DNA of 24,262 nucleotides from Chitinophagaceae bacterium UBA7600. Its GTDB lineage: Bacteria > Bacteroidota > Bacteroidia > Chitinophagales > Chitinophagaceae. The position numbers and the translations under genes are program-made. The DNA lies in NCBI GenBank assembly GCA_002478885.1, contig DLKC01000049.1:1-24262 (forward strand). Reading direction: 5' to 3'. Positions 1 through 7,884 of this stretch are shown here, one piece after another; positions within the stretch are counted from its first letter, which is position 1; each line of letters opens with the position of its first letter. The notes below the pieces were generated by a model. The model did not search any database. It was given only the letters and a program-made list of their open reading frames with translations, and had not been told where the DNA came from.

Positions 1-1229
1 TCGATGCAGGGCACCTGCACCAGGCCACCGACAGGATCGCAGGTTAATCCGAGGTGATGTTCCATCGCAATTTCCGCTGCCATGAGTGCCTGTTTTTGTG
101 TGCCGCCCAGCATTTCAGTCAATGCCCCCGCGGCCATGGCGGAAGACACGCCGATTTCAGCCTGGCAACCGCCCATTGCTGCTGAAATGGTGGCCCCTTT
201 TTTAAAGATGCTTCCGATCTCTGAGGCGGTGAGCAAGAATCTTCCCACTTTTTCATCGGGAGTTCCGTTACAAAAAATCACATAGTATAAAAGTACCGCG
301 GGAATTACGCCGGCAGCACCGTTTGTAGGGGCAGTTACCACGCGTCCGAAGGAAGCATTTTCCTCGTTCACTGCCAACGCAAAGCAACTTACCCAATCCA
401 GAATATAGTTAAAATGAGTTCCTCCTTCACTGATCTCCTTCGTCCAGCCCTCGAAATCGTCGTATGTTTTATTACCAAGTAATTTCCGGTTTAGATCAAA
501 AGCCCTGCGACGCACATGAAGCCCACCTGGCAACTCGCCTTTGCTGTGGCAACCGCGGTAGATACAATCCTTCATGGTTTGCCAGATGCGGAGCAGGCCA
601 TTCTTTGTAGCATCTTCACTGCGCCATGCATGTTCGTTTTCCCAAACTACTTCACTTATGGACAAACCTGTTTTCATACACCAATGCAGTAGATCATTTG
701 CTGTGTTAACCGGAAAGGGCAATTCAACATTGCTTTTGCCACCACTACCCTCCCCTTCTTTGACAACAAAGCCGCCACCGATGGAATAAAATGTTTCGCC
801 GATTTGTTCTCCATTTTTAAAGCTTGCCAGAAAACTCAATCCATTCGGATGAAAAGGCAAAGACTCGGTAAACAGGAAGGATACATCAGCGGCGGGATCG
901 AAGTTTATTTGTTGCTTTCCGCCGAGCATCATTTGCTTCGATTGACTTATACCGTTAGTCACGGGTGTTATGCTGTTCACGTCAATCGTTTCAGGGTCTT
1001 CGCCGCAGAGGCCAAGTATCACAGCAATATCAGTACCGTGGCCTTTGCCGGTTTTGGCAAGTGAACCGTATAACAAAACCTGCACCTGTATTACCTCGTT
1101 GAGTGATTGGGTTTGTTCAATGGTTTGCAAAAAACGCAATGCTGCTCTCCATGGACCAAGTGTATGAGAACTCGATGGACCCACGCCAATTTTAAACATA
1201 TCAAAAACGGAAATGGCTTCGTGTGGCAT
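1..1229 (-). CDS. sdaA: L-serine ammonia-lyase, iron-sulfur type (partial, C-terminus beyond left edge)
   Basis: Deaminates L-serine to pyruvate and ammonia in the cytoplasm with a [4Fe-4S] cluster. The reading frame is open from the start codon to position 1 (about 409 complete codons), so only the last ~50-60 residues of a usual single-chain enzyme are missing. The N-terminus has the family signature [18 protein letters not shown]. Near the left edge three cysteines (about residues 355, 397 and 408) have spacings of 42 and 11, the pattern of cluster ligands in this family; the last lies in GGLVQVPCI. The start at 1229 ([11 protein letters not shown]) is preferred over the in-frame ATG at 1238, because a TAGATTTG -7 element at 1246-1253 would leave almost no leader for the latter. 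It is divergent from the DUF4397 lipoprotein gene and has no visible operon partner here. Confidence 0.93.
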   Translation of the reverse strand, partial: MPHEAISVFDMFKIGVGPSSSHTLGPWRAALRFLQTIEQTQSLNEVIQVQVLLYGSLAKTGKGHGTDIAVILGLCGEDPETIDVNSITPVTNGISQSKQMMLGGKQQINFDPAADVSFLFTESLPFHPNGLSFLASFKNGEQIGETFYSIGGGFVVKEGEGSGGKSNVELPFPVNTANDLLHWCMKTGLSISEVVWENEHAWRSEDATKNGLLRIWQTMKDCIYRGCHSKGELPGGLHVRRRAFDLNRKLLGNKTYDDFEGWTKEISEGGTHFNYILDWVSCFALAVNEENASFGRVVTAPTNGAAGVIPAVLLYYVIFCNGTPDEKVGRFLLTASEIGSIFKKGATISAAMGGCQAEIGVSSAMAAGALTEMLGGTQKQALMAAEIAMEHHLGLTCDPVGGLVQVPCI

Positions 1230-1245
1230 AACAATCATTGATACA

Positions 1246-1253
1246 CAAATCTA
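1246..1253 (-). promoter_or_regulatory. -7 promoter element (TAGATTTG) of the serine ammonia-lyase gene
   Basis: On the minus strand the octamer TAGATTTG matches the Bacteroidota primary sigma factor -7 consensus TAnnTTTG exactly, 17 nt upstream of the ATG at 1229. No clear TTTG -33 element is seen at the expected ~20-nt spacing. The implied leader is only about 10 nt. Confidence 0.45.
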
Positions 1254-1368
1254 CCTGATTGTGGTAATTAAAACATAAAACTAAATTGAATGCAATGGAT
1301 TGGTACGTGTAGGCGTTGTTGATAGGAAACATTTTAAAGGCATTTATTTTTTGAATGCAACGCATTTA

Positions 1369-1376
1369 TAATTTTG
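1369..1376 (+). promoter_or_regulatory. -7 promoter element (TAATTTTG) of the DUF4397 lipoprotein gene
   Basis: TAATTTTG matches TAnnTTTG exactly. A TTTTTTG run ends at 1353, but its ~15-nt spacing is shorter than usual. Transcription would start near 1380, downstream of the earliest possible upstream start codon at 1355, so it supports translation from the ATG at 1436. Confidence 0.45.
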
Positions 1377-1435
1377 GGCCTCATTGCAATAAAGTTTTAA
1401 AGAAACATTGCAATTATCATCTTAAAAATCACCGA

Positions 1436-2140
1436 ATGAAAAAATCTCTTTTACCTGTTCTCGTGTTTACGGCAATTTCAATTACGCTTACCAATTGTAA
1501 TATTACCAATAAGGGCACCACACCTCCTGTGTCTGGCTTTTTCTTTGTACATGCCTCGGCCGACGCACCGAATTTCGATGTATTTGCCAGCGGAAGCGTA
1601 GTAGCATACAATTTTCCCTATAAAGCCGACACGGGTTATTTTATCGTTAACCCACAAACTTTTGAATTTAAAGTAGCGCCTACCGGCACAACAAATTATG
1701 TGCTCACCAATATTGTTCCACTTTCGGCCGATACTTACTATAGCCTTTTCCTGGTCGATTCGCTCAAGAAAATAAAATTGGTCTCGGTACGTGACCGCAT
1801 TATTGTGCCGGGCTCTGATTCTGCGGCCGTCAGGTTCCTGCAATTCAGTCCTAATACGCCTTACCTTACGGCACAGTTACAAAACAGCACCGACACACTT
1901 AAATTCACCGGGAGAACTTTTAATGACCAGGTCTCCGACACCACGAGATCAACTTTTAAACCGCTGAAAGCAGGCACCTACAGCCTGGCCCTTTATCTTA
2001 TGGGCAGTGGAACACCATTCATTTCGTTTCAAAATATTTCACTCGTTTCAGGAAAAGATTACAGTGTTTACTTGTCAGGTTTTTACGAAGGCACAGGTGC
2101 ACAGGCCTTGGATAAATCAATCATACAGCACACCAGGTAG
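1436..2140 (+). CDS. DUF4397 domain lipoprotein
   Basis: Predicted 234-aa exported lipoprotein of unknown function. The N-terminus MKKSLLPVLVFTAISITLTNC is a lipoprotein signal peptide with Cys21 as the acylation site. The body starts with the DUF4397 pattern FFFVHASADAPNFDVFASG, in which a short-lived-secreted-protein style V.HASP-like motif is recognisable, followed by beta-rich segments such as LSADTYYSLFLVDS and KAGTYSLALYLMGSG. A longer frame opens at 1355, but those 27 extra residues do not resemble an export signal and lie over the likely promoter. The gene stands alone, with a terminator hairpin 30 nt after the stop. Family membership is recognised from pattern; no function is assigned. 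Confidence 0.85.
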   Translation: MKKSLLPVLVFTAISITLTNCNITNKGTTPPVSGFFFVHASADAPNFDVFASGSVVAYNFPYKADTGYFIVNPQTFEFKVAPTGTTNYVLTNIVPLSADTYYSLFLVDSLKKIKLVSVRDRIIVPGSDSAAVRFLQFSPNTPYLTAQLQNSTDTLKFTGRTFNDQVSDTTRSTFKPLKAGTYSLALYLMGSGTPFISFQNISLVSGKDYSVYLSGFYEGTGAQALDKSIIQHTR

Positions 2141-2169
2141 TTAGCATTCATCTTAATTTTTTCTACAAT

Positions 2170-2197
2170 AAAAGTTCCGCAGCAAGGCGGAATTTTT
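2170..2197 (+). terminator. Rho-independent terminator after the DUF4397 gene
   Basis: A TTCCGC / GCGGAA stem with loop AGCAAG, extended by A-T and one G-T pair, is followed by TTTTTATTTAT. It is placed directly after the lipoprotein stop codon. Confidence 0.75.
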
Positions 2198-2235
2198 ATT
2201 TATGAACCAGGCTTCCTGCCCGCTGTTCAACTGTT

Positions 2236-2381
2236 GTTGCGTCGCACGCTTGTACAATTAGTCCGGAAGTCAGCAAAGACGGAAAAGACCGACAGCCACT
2301 CCTGCAACGATACATTGCTTTCGGACTTTCGGACCATGATCTTTCCGACTTGTATTCTGCAGTACAAGTTTGCGACGCAAC
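2236..2381. repeat. Full-length dispersed inverted-repeat element, copy A (146 bp)
   Basis: The ends are inverted copies of one 20-bp motif: GTTGCGTCGCACGCTTGTAC at 2236-2255 and GTACAAGTTTGCGACGCAAC at 2362-2381. A second nested inverted repeat lies inside (GTCCGGAAGTC at 2261-2271 and GACTTTCGGAC at 2324-2334, one mismatch). It occupies the gap between two convergent genes. Both halves of the interior resemble copy B at 5579-5715, notably GGAAGTCAGCAA on the left and TTCTGCAG.ACAAG on the right. No transposase or convincing open frame is inside. Confidence 0.85.
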
Positions 2382-2429
2382 GGAAGTTGCTGCTTATTCA
2401 GCCGCCGGCCTCAAAAAGTTCCTGCGCCA

Positions 2430-5400
2430 TTAACGCAAAATGGCTACATAGCCTGAGAGTTTGCGGGTAATACGTTTTGTGTCGATTACATAATAGTAAG
2501 TGCCAACAGGCAAAGGCTGTCCGTTGTAAGTGCCATCCCAGGGTTTGCTGTAACCAACAGATTGAAAAACGATTTGTCCATACCGGTTAAATATTTGCAC
2601 AACACAACCGGGATAAGAATTGAGATAAGTGATCTGCCATGTATCGTTGATGCCATCGTGGTTTGGACTGAATGCGTTTGGAATAAGCGGGGTTTTTAGC
2701 ACATGTACAAAAACTTCATCGCTGTTACTGCATCCATCTTCATTTACAGCTTTAAGCGTATAGTAGGTATCGCTAACCGGCGTAGCGGTGGGAGAAAGTA
2801 TTGTTGCGTTACTGAGACCCGTTGAAGGCGCCCAGGTATATGATAATGTATTGCCCCCTATTGCTGTTCCGGCGAGTGTAGTTGTGCCTCCTTCAAGAAT
2901 GGTAACATCAGATCCGGCATTTACAACAGGTTGTGGAGCTACTCTTGCATTTACCGACACGGAATCAAAACAACCATTGACCAGCGTGTATTTATAAGTG
3001 ATCAAATGATTGCCTGTACCTGCAAGTGACGGATTATAATATTGTTTGTTCACAATGCCATCGCCATAATAAAAACCGGTACCTGCGAACGACGAAGTAT
3101 CTCTTGCATTTTGCAGCAAAATATTCTGATCGATATTGCTGCAATACACCTGTATAGGCGTAAATACAAGTCGCGGTGATGCAAACAAAATGCTTGATGC
3201 CGTTTTTTCGGTATAGCAACCGCCTGTTGAATATGCCTGGACTTTTACGTTAACCTGCCGCTGAGGCTGATAGCCAAAACTTTCATAAGTATGATTATAA
3301 ACCGTGCCAGCTGACGGGTGGTTAAATTCGCTCGTATCGTCAGTAGCAGGCCAGTTCCAGAATACTTTTAAGCGGTCAATACCAGCATAGTTCACAGACG
3401 AATTGTCTTTAATAAGTAACGGAAGGTTGCCGCAGAAATCTGTGGTGAGAATGGCAAAATCAGTAACCGGGTAACTGCTTATGGCAACTGTTTTAGTAAG
3501 CGAATCGCTGCAGCCTTTGGCGGATTTCACTACCAGCTTTACACTATAATTTCCCGGGTTGGCAAAAGCATGCTGCGCTGCTGTTGTTGTATAAACAGTG
3601 TTCTCAATATTCCATTTATAAGTGAACAGTGCAGCCGTGCCATCGCTGATGGTTGAGCTATCGCTGAACAAACCAATAATGCCATTACAAACCTGTGGCA
3701 AACCAAATGCAACAGCGGGCGATGGATTTATGACCACATTTTTTGTAAGCAATCTGCTGTTGCAGCCCTTGCTGTTTTTTACCGACAAACTCACGGGGAA
3801 TATTCCGTCGCTGTTGTACACATGTGTCGTAACAGATCCGCCTGCAAGGCCCCCATCGCCAAAAGTCCAGGCCTGGCTGGTAATATTTCCGATCGAAGGT
3901 TTCGAACTGTCGCTGAAAACAATCTGCTGATCCCTGCAACTCAATCCTACAAAGCCAAAAGCAGCGACCGGAAGCGGATTAATAATTACATTTTTGATTG
4001 TCGTGTCGGTTCTGCATCCTTCGGATGTTATTGCATTCAGGCTAACAGAAAATGTATCAGCATTTATATATATGTGCTTTGGATTTTGGATGGAATCGAT
4101 CGCGTGGTCGCCAAAATCCCACAACCATTTATTAATGCTGACACCGTTGATAACGCCGCCGTTGAACTGCATCGCGGTATCCCGGCAGAATTCATCCAAT
4201 ACAGTTAAGGAAAGCTGCGCCTGCGGATTAATCACAAAGCTATTTACCACAGAATCCACACAACCAAAACCTGAGGTGGCTTTAAGTTTTGCTGAGTAAC
4301 TGCCTGCCACAGCATAAGTTTTTATGGCGTTCTGTGCAGTGCTGGAACCGCCATCGCTAAAACTCCAGTGATACGTTGCCAGGGCCAGTGTTCCATCGCC
4401 TATCGTTGTTTGATTCGTAAACGTTGCCGTAGCATTGGGCAGGCAAATAAGCGGCACAGCAAAAGCTGCTTTCGGGTTCGGATGAATTTTTATGATCACA
4501 CTGTCAACCGATGCGCAACCTGTTTTGCCGGCGAAAGAAGTATTCACATAATATTTTTGCTGCACTACATTATCTGTGTTGTTCGAAGGATAGGCAAGTG
4601 GATTAGCAATACCCGCATTGCTTAAACCAACAGCGGGCGACCAGCTATACAAATAGTTGGGATCATTAATTGTGCCGAGGTGAATGGTATCGCCGGGGCA
4701 GATATCTGCATCATTGCCGGCTTCAGATGGTGGCATCTCGGTGTAAATGATCACGTTTTTTATAGAGTGATTATCATTTTGTCCACCTGTGCTTGCCGTA
4801 AAACCAAGATAACCGCTGAAATTGAATTGTTGATTTCCGGCCAGGTACAATACATCATTTACATACACACTTATTTTGCCATTTTCGTATTCAACTTTTG
4901 CGTGGTTATAGTTGCTGGAACGAATAAAGGAAAGCTTTCCGTCGGAGTTATCACGTGTTGGCTGACTACTGCACTCACCGCTTTCTGTGCCAGAGCCACC
5001 ATAACCCAAACCCCAGCGAAGCTCGATCTTTGGAACATTAAGCGTTGATGGCGTAGTACAATTATTGTAGGTGTCAAAACAAACCTTCAACCCGTTGGCC
5101 GTCGCGGGGATGCCAAGACCACCACCGCTGACAAAACCTGTTGGCGGCACATCCAAGAAACAAAAAGTAAGGCCATCGGCCACCGTGCCATCATACATCC
5201 TGAAATCAAATTCGGCTTTCCATTTGCTGCAGAGAGAAAGATTGATCGGCCGATTGTAAAACACGGCGCCGCTACCTGAATTGACAGGGCATAAAAGAAT
5301 TTCGCTGTTGCCCGTTCCTGTAACATTTGCCACTCTTGCTCCGCCCTGGAAATTCCAGCCTGAAGTATTTACCGGCGTGCCGGTGAGTTGGGCAAAAACA

Positions 5401-5471
5401 TAGTTCTGCGCTTTGGCATATGATGCACAAAAAAACAAGTAGCTCAGCAACGCTAATATTGATCTTGACAA
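2430..5471 (-). CDS. Secreted lectin-like/PKD-repeat protein with T9SS type B (gliding-motility-associated) C-terminal domain
   Basis: A 1013-aa extracellular protein. Residues 1-21 form a signal peptide ending SYAKA. Residues ~22-245 look like an L-type (legume-like) lectin domain: WNFQGGARV, ADGLTFCFLD, a GGLGIP loop, then VEYENGKISVYVNDV. Next come about seven PKD/Ig-like repeats of ~80 residues (W.FGDGG, YHWSFSDGG, WLWDFGD) that often end in a GC pair (SGFGC, SEGC, SKGC). Residues ~925-1013 form a type B sorting domain: NAFSPNHDGINDTW, FNRYGQIVFQS, WDGTYNGQPLPVGTYYYVI. Likely role is adhesion or glycan binding at the cell surface after T9SS export. The start is a TTG, with no ATG between it and an upstream in-frame stop. 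A TAATTTTC -7-like element at 5495-5502 agrees with it. A single gene, convergent with the DUF4397 gene. Confidence 0.92.
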   Translation of the reverse strand: MSRSILALLSYLFFCASYAKAQNYVFAQLTGTPVNTSGWNFQGGARVANVTGTGNSEILLCPVNSGSGAVFYNRPINLSLCSKWKAEFDFRMYDGTVADGLTFCFLDVPPTGFVSGGGLGIPATANGLKVCFDTYNNCTTPSTLNVPKIELRWGLGYGGSGTESGECSSQPTRDNSDGKLSFIRSSNYNHAKVEYENGKISVYVNDVLYLAGNQQFNFSGYLGFTASTGGQNDNHSIKNVIIYTEMPPSEAGNDADICPGDTIHLGTINDPNYLYSWSPAVGLSNAGIANPLAYPSNNTDNVVQQKYYVNTSFAGKTGCASVDSVIIKIHPNPKAAFAVPLICLPNATATFTNQTTIGDGTLALATYHWSFSDGGSSTAQNAIKTYAVAGSYSAKLKATSGFGCVDSVVNSFVINPQAQLSLTVLDEFCRDTAMQFNGGVINGVSINKWLWDFGDHAIDSIQNPKHIYINADTFSVSLNAITSEGCRTDTTIKNVIINPLPVAAFGFVGLSCRDQQIVFSDSSKPSIGNITSQAWTFGDGGLAGGSVTTHVYNSDGIFPVSLSVKNSKGCNSRLLTKNVVINPSPAVAFGLPQVCNGIIGLFSDSSTISDGTAALFTYKWNIENTVYTTTAAQHAFANPGNYSVKLVVKSAKGCSDSLTKTVAISSYPVTDFAILTTDFCGNLPLLIKDNSSVNYAGIDRLKVFWNWPATDDTSEFNHPSAGTVYNHTYESFGYQPQRQVNVKVQAYSTGGCYTEKTASSILFASPRLVFTPIQVYCSNIDQNILLQNARDTSSFAGTGFYYGDGIVNKQYYNPSLAGTGNHLITYKYTLVNGCFDSVSVNARVAPQPVVNAGSDVTILEGGTTTLAGTAIGGNTLSYTWAPSTGLSNATILSPTATPVSDTYYTLKAVNEDGCSNSDEVFVHVLKTPLIPNAFSPNHDGINDTWQITYLNSYPGCVVQIFNRYGQIVFQSVGYSKPWDGTYNGQPLPVGTYYYVIDTKRITRKLSGYVAILR

Positions 5472-5578
5472 AATCGTATACGAATATGGTGCTTGAAAAT
5501 TATTGCCTTTCGGCTACATAAACAGCTATTCCTTCATTTTTTTTGTTGGCCGGGCATTTGTTTTTCAATTGATCTGCA

Positions 5579-5715
5579 GTTGCGTCGCACTCTTATACAA
5601 TTGGTCTGGAAGTCAGCAACGACCAAAAGCCATTTCGGCAATGATGAAATTCTTCCGTTTTTTTGGAATCTGGTCTTTATGATTTATGTTCTGCAGCACA
5701 AGTGAGTGACACAAC
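5579..5715. repeat. Full-length dispersed inverted-repeat element, copy B (137 bp)
   Basis: The left end is GTTGCGTCGCACTCTTATAC (5579-5598) and the right end GCACAAGTGAGTGACACAAC (5696-5715), the same outer motif as copy A with a few substitutions. The interior begins AATTGGTCTGGAAGTCAGCA, close to copy A, diverges in the middle and is 9 bp shorter overall. It appears more decayed than copy A. Confidence 0.8.
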
Positions 5716-5753
5716 GAAGCTGGAATGAAATACATTAGCCTGTTACAAAAGAA

Positions 5754-5786
5754 AAAAGGAAACCGCTTAAAAAACAGTTTCCTTTT
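5754..5786 (-). terminator. Terminator downstream of yajC
   Basis: AAAAGGAAAC and GTTTCCTTTT form a stem around an A-rich loop. Read on the minus strand the hairpin is followed by a T-run. It lies ~20 nt past the yajC stop, closing the nusB-DUF1573-yajC unit. Confidence 0.7.
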
Positions 5787-5806
5787 ATCTGCATGTTGCA
5801 GCGATA

Positions 5807-6157
5807 TTATTTTTTATCGGCCGTTGCTGGAGCATTTAATTTCTGGCTCCACTCAAGGCTAATGGAAGATTTTTCTATTTTGATATAACTTCCCGGGCTT
5901 ACTTCAAGATTGATGGTGCCATCTTCATTCACTTTATTGATGGTGCCATGAATACCTGCGATGGTTACCACTTTTTCGCCCTTCTGAAGGTTGTCGATAT
6001 ATTTTTTCTGGTCTTTTGCTTTTTTAGCCTGCGGGCGAATCATAAACAACCAGAACACGAGGATAATCGCGCCCATCATTAAGAAAGTAGGGAGTGGGCT
6101 CTGGTCTGCGCCGCCGCTGGGAGGAGCCATCAAAAGAATTGCGTTCATCAGGTTCAT
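5807..6157 (-). CDS. yajC: Preprotein translocase subunit YajC
   Basis: A 116-aa single-pass inner-membrane protein that associates with SecDF and SecYEG and assists protein export. The N-terminal ~20 residues include a run of small residues, then a transmembrane helix FLMMGAIILVFWLFMIRPQ leading to the family-typical RPQ.K motif. The cytosolic domain has GEKVVTIAGIHGTINKVNE and a C-terminal acidic/basic tail, the standard YajC beta domain. Length is normal for the family. It lies 30 nt downstream of the DUF1573 lipoprotein and is the last gene before a terminator. Confidence 0.95.
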   Translation of the reverse strand: MNLMNAILLMAPPSGGADQSPLPTFLMMGAIILVFWLFMIRPQAKKAKDQKKYIDNLQKGEKVVTIAGIHGTINKVNEDGTINLEVSPGSYIKIEKSSISLEWSQKLNAPATADKK

Positions 6158-6187
6158 CTTGTATTTGTTTTTATTTTTTGATTGTGA

Positions 6188-6658
6188 TTAAGAACTTTTC
6201 TTCGTACTGTCTGGCGGTGTTTGTTCATTTGGCTTAACAGTTCCGTAAAAAGCGAGATGGGGTGAAGCGTCAAATGTATTGGTCTGTACGGTTATGGTTT
6301 TGTGTACTTCACCCGGTGCACCATGATTGCTGTCGAACTCGGCGGTAACTTCACCTACGCCACCCGGGGGTATGGCAGCCTTTGTATAATCAGCCACCGT
6401 GCAACCGCAGCCCGGGCGAACATAATAGATGAAAAGCGGTTTATTGCCCGTGTTTTTACACTGGTATTTAACATGTACTTTTTCGCCTTTGGTAACCGTG
6501 CCGAAATTGACCGTGCTATCGAGCCATTGTACATTGGTAAAGTTTGCAGAGTCGGTACCCACGTTTGCGGGAGGCGCCTGTGCCCCGCTGGCGCTATCAT
6601 TACAACTATAGATTGCAATTAAAAAAATTGCAGGGAAGAATAAAATCGCTTTGCGCAT
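6188..6658 (-). CDS. DUF1573 domain lipoprotein
   Basis: A 156-aa exported lipoprotein. MRKAILFFPAIFLIAIYSC is a lipoprotein signal with Cys19. The DUF1573 domain, an Ig-like fold related to ASPM-SPD-2-Hydin modules, covers ~40-145 and shows its hallmarks: VNFGTVTKGEKVHVKYQCKN, then VRPGCGCTVADY and a PPG.G.V..EFDS stretch. The start at 6658 is preferred; an in-frame ATG two codons upstream (6664) is possible. Function is unknown. In many Bacteroidota genomes it sits between nusB and yajC exactly as here. A TACATTTGC -7 element at 6681-6689 suggests it can also be transcribed on its own. Confidence 0.9.
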   Translation of the reverse strand: MRKAILFFPAIFLIAIYSCNDSASGAQAPPANVGTDSANFTNVQWLDSTVNFGTVTKGEKVHVKYQCKNTGNKPLFIYYVRPGCGCTVADYTKAAIPPGGVGEVTAEFDSNHGAPGEVHKTITVQTNTFDASPHLAFYGTVKPNEQTPPDSTKKSS

Positions 6659-6681
6659 AACCATTGCTGTTAATGAGATTG

Positions 6682-6689
6682 CAAATGTA
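6682..6689 (-). promoter_or_regulatory. -7 promoter element (TACATTTG) upstream of the DUF1573 gene
   Basis: Minus-strand TACATTTGC matches TAnnTTTG exactly, ~24 nt before the ATG at 6658, between the nusB stop and the DUF1573 start. No convincing -33 element is seen. Confidence 0.4.
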
Positions 6690-6700
6690 AGCGTTTCGTA

Positions 6701-7627
6701 TTACGCCTTTTGCCTGAAATCAATTTTGTGAATTTTTTGTTCGGCAACAAGTTCTTTATGAATGCTGTCGAGAATTCCGTTTACAAACTGGCCGCTTTGC
6801 GGGGTGCTGTAATCTTTAGCCAGGTCTATATATTCGTTGATGGTAACTTTTGGAGGTATGGTTTCAAAATAAAGCAGTTCACAAACACCCATCTGCATCA
6901 GTATCATGTCGAGGGCAGCGATACGGTCTGCATCCCAGTTCTTCAGTTTAGGTTTAATGAGTTCAGTAGCATATTCCATTTTTTCAATGGCGGTAAGCAG
7001 GAGTGTTTTGGCAAATTTCCATTTCTCCTCGCCCACCATTTGCTGAAGGTCATAAGAGCCTGGCCTGTTCAGGTAGTTCATCATCAGTTGATCCATCATT
7101 TCGGCATCGTCGTCCCAATTCACAAAATGCTCTTCAACATGCTGAACAAAATAGTCAGAGGGCAGCATCAGGTTGGTGAAGATAAACACGATGATATCTT
7201 TCTCTTCCTTCTTATCGCGGCCCATTTTATTAATATACCTGAGGTATTCATCAGTACCTGCCAGTTCGTTGTAAACCTTCTTTACCATATCCCTGGTATC
7301 GCTGAACTCCAGCGACTTGCCGGTGGCCTTTTTAAACGATTCACTTTCGAGTATCTTCCAGAGCATTTCGTTACCCGATATCTTAATATTCACATTACGG
7401 TCTTCATGTGTAGGCAGGTTTTTAGACAGCCTTATCCGCGAATCCGTTTCGGCGTAGCGCGCCACTTCCGTTAAAAAATAAAGAAGATAAATAAAAAGCT
7501 GTGAAGAATGGTCCAGTTGTTTTTGCAGGTCTGCCACCGGGTCTGACTTACCGGTTTCGGAACCACCCGATTGTTTGGCATATAGCTCCTGCATCACTTT
7601 TACTCGTATGTTTCGTCTGCTGATCAT
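6701..7627 (-). CDS. nusB: Transcription antitermination factor NusB (long Bacteroidota form)
   Basis: A 308-aa protein in which the NusB RNA-binding helical fold is the C-terminal part. Recognisable features are the start MISRRNIRVKVMQELYA and the C-terminal signature DRIAALDMILMQMGVCELLYF...KVTINEYIDLAKDYSTPQSGQFVNGILD. NusB pairs with NusE (ribosomal protein S10) on boxA RNA to support antitermination at rRNA operons. The central ~120 residues are an insertion usual for this phylum. The frame stays open 46 codons upstream to 7765, but that extension begins inside repeat motif C (translated MCDATGVEES) and crosses a -7-like element TATCTTCG at 7655-7662, so the start at 7627 is used. It heads the nusB-DUF1573-yajC unit. 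Confidence 0.93.
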   Translation of the reverse strand: MISRRNIRVKVMQELYAKQSGGSETGKSDPVADLQKQLDHSSQLFIYLLYFLTEVARYAETDSRIRLSKNLPTHEDRNVNIKISGNEMLWKILESESFKKATGKSLEFSDTRDMVKKVYNELAGTDEYLRYINKMGRDKKEEKDIIVFIFTNLMLPSDYFVQHVEEHFVNWDDDAEMMDQLMMNYLNRPGSYDLQQMVGEEKWKFAKTLLLTAIEKMEYATELIKPKLKNWDADRIAALDMILMQMGVCELLYFETIPPKVTINEYIDLAKDYSTPQSGQFVNGILDSIHKELVAEQKIHKIDFRQKA

Positions 7628-7751
7628 TTCAGGAAAGAACTTTTTTTGAGGCTGCGAAGATAGGGAATTCATTTTTCCTGCCGCCGGCAACCTTTCCATT
7701 CGTGGCATTGTAACGTTTTTGAACCCAGCCATATCGCTTTCCTCAACGCCT

Positions 7752-7771
7752 GTTGCGTCGCACACTTGTAC
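7752..7771 (+). repeat. Dispersed repeat motif, solitary copy C
   Basis: An exact consensus copy, GTTGCGTCGCACACTTGTAC, lies in the divergent promoter region between nusB and the TonB-dependent receptor gene. It is enclosed by a further inverted pair AACGCCTG (7745-7752) and CAGGCGTT about 37 nt later, so the DNA or RNA could form a stem with the motif in its loop. Confidence 0.8.
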
Positions 7772-7884
7772 TGAATATCTTTTAGCAGCAGGCGTTTGAA
7801 AATCATTTAAACTTTTTGCCGCAAATCCAAATAAAGACCCACCCCGTATCTTTTAAGTGCTCATCACAGTATCATCAAGTCTTT

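Larger units (their letters stand above)
5472..5806. other. Non-coding interval between the T9SS type B gene and yajC
   Basis: This 335-nt gap holds the presumed promoter of the T9SS type B gene, repeat element copy B and the yajC terminator. The open frame at 5493-5705 is mostly the repeat read as protein and is not called as a gene. Confidence 0.7.

Noticed and set aside
2236..2381. Integron attC site
   Set aside because: The element is a ~140-bp imperfect palindrome, but its ends run GTTGCGT...ACGCAAC, the reverse of the attC order (RYYYAAC...GTTRRRY), and GTTGCGT does not fit GTTRRRY. No integrase is present.
2234..2470. Small protein gene over repeat copy A, similar to a frame over copy B (5493-5705)
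   Set aside because: The shared LRRTL.QLV.KSA stretch is just the repeat translated; frames differ in length, have no matching start, and copy B is interrupted by a stop at the right end.
6710..7474. 254-aa plus-strand open frame opposite nusB
   Set aside because: Fully antisense to a well-supported gene, with Phe/His-rich composition typical of a reverse-strand shadow.
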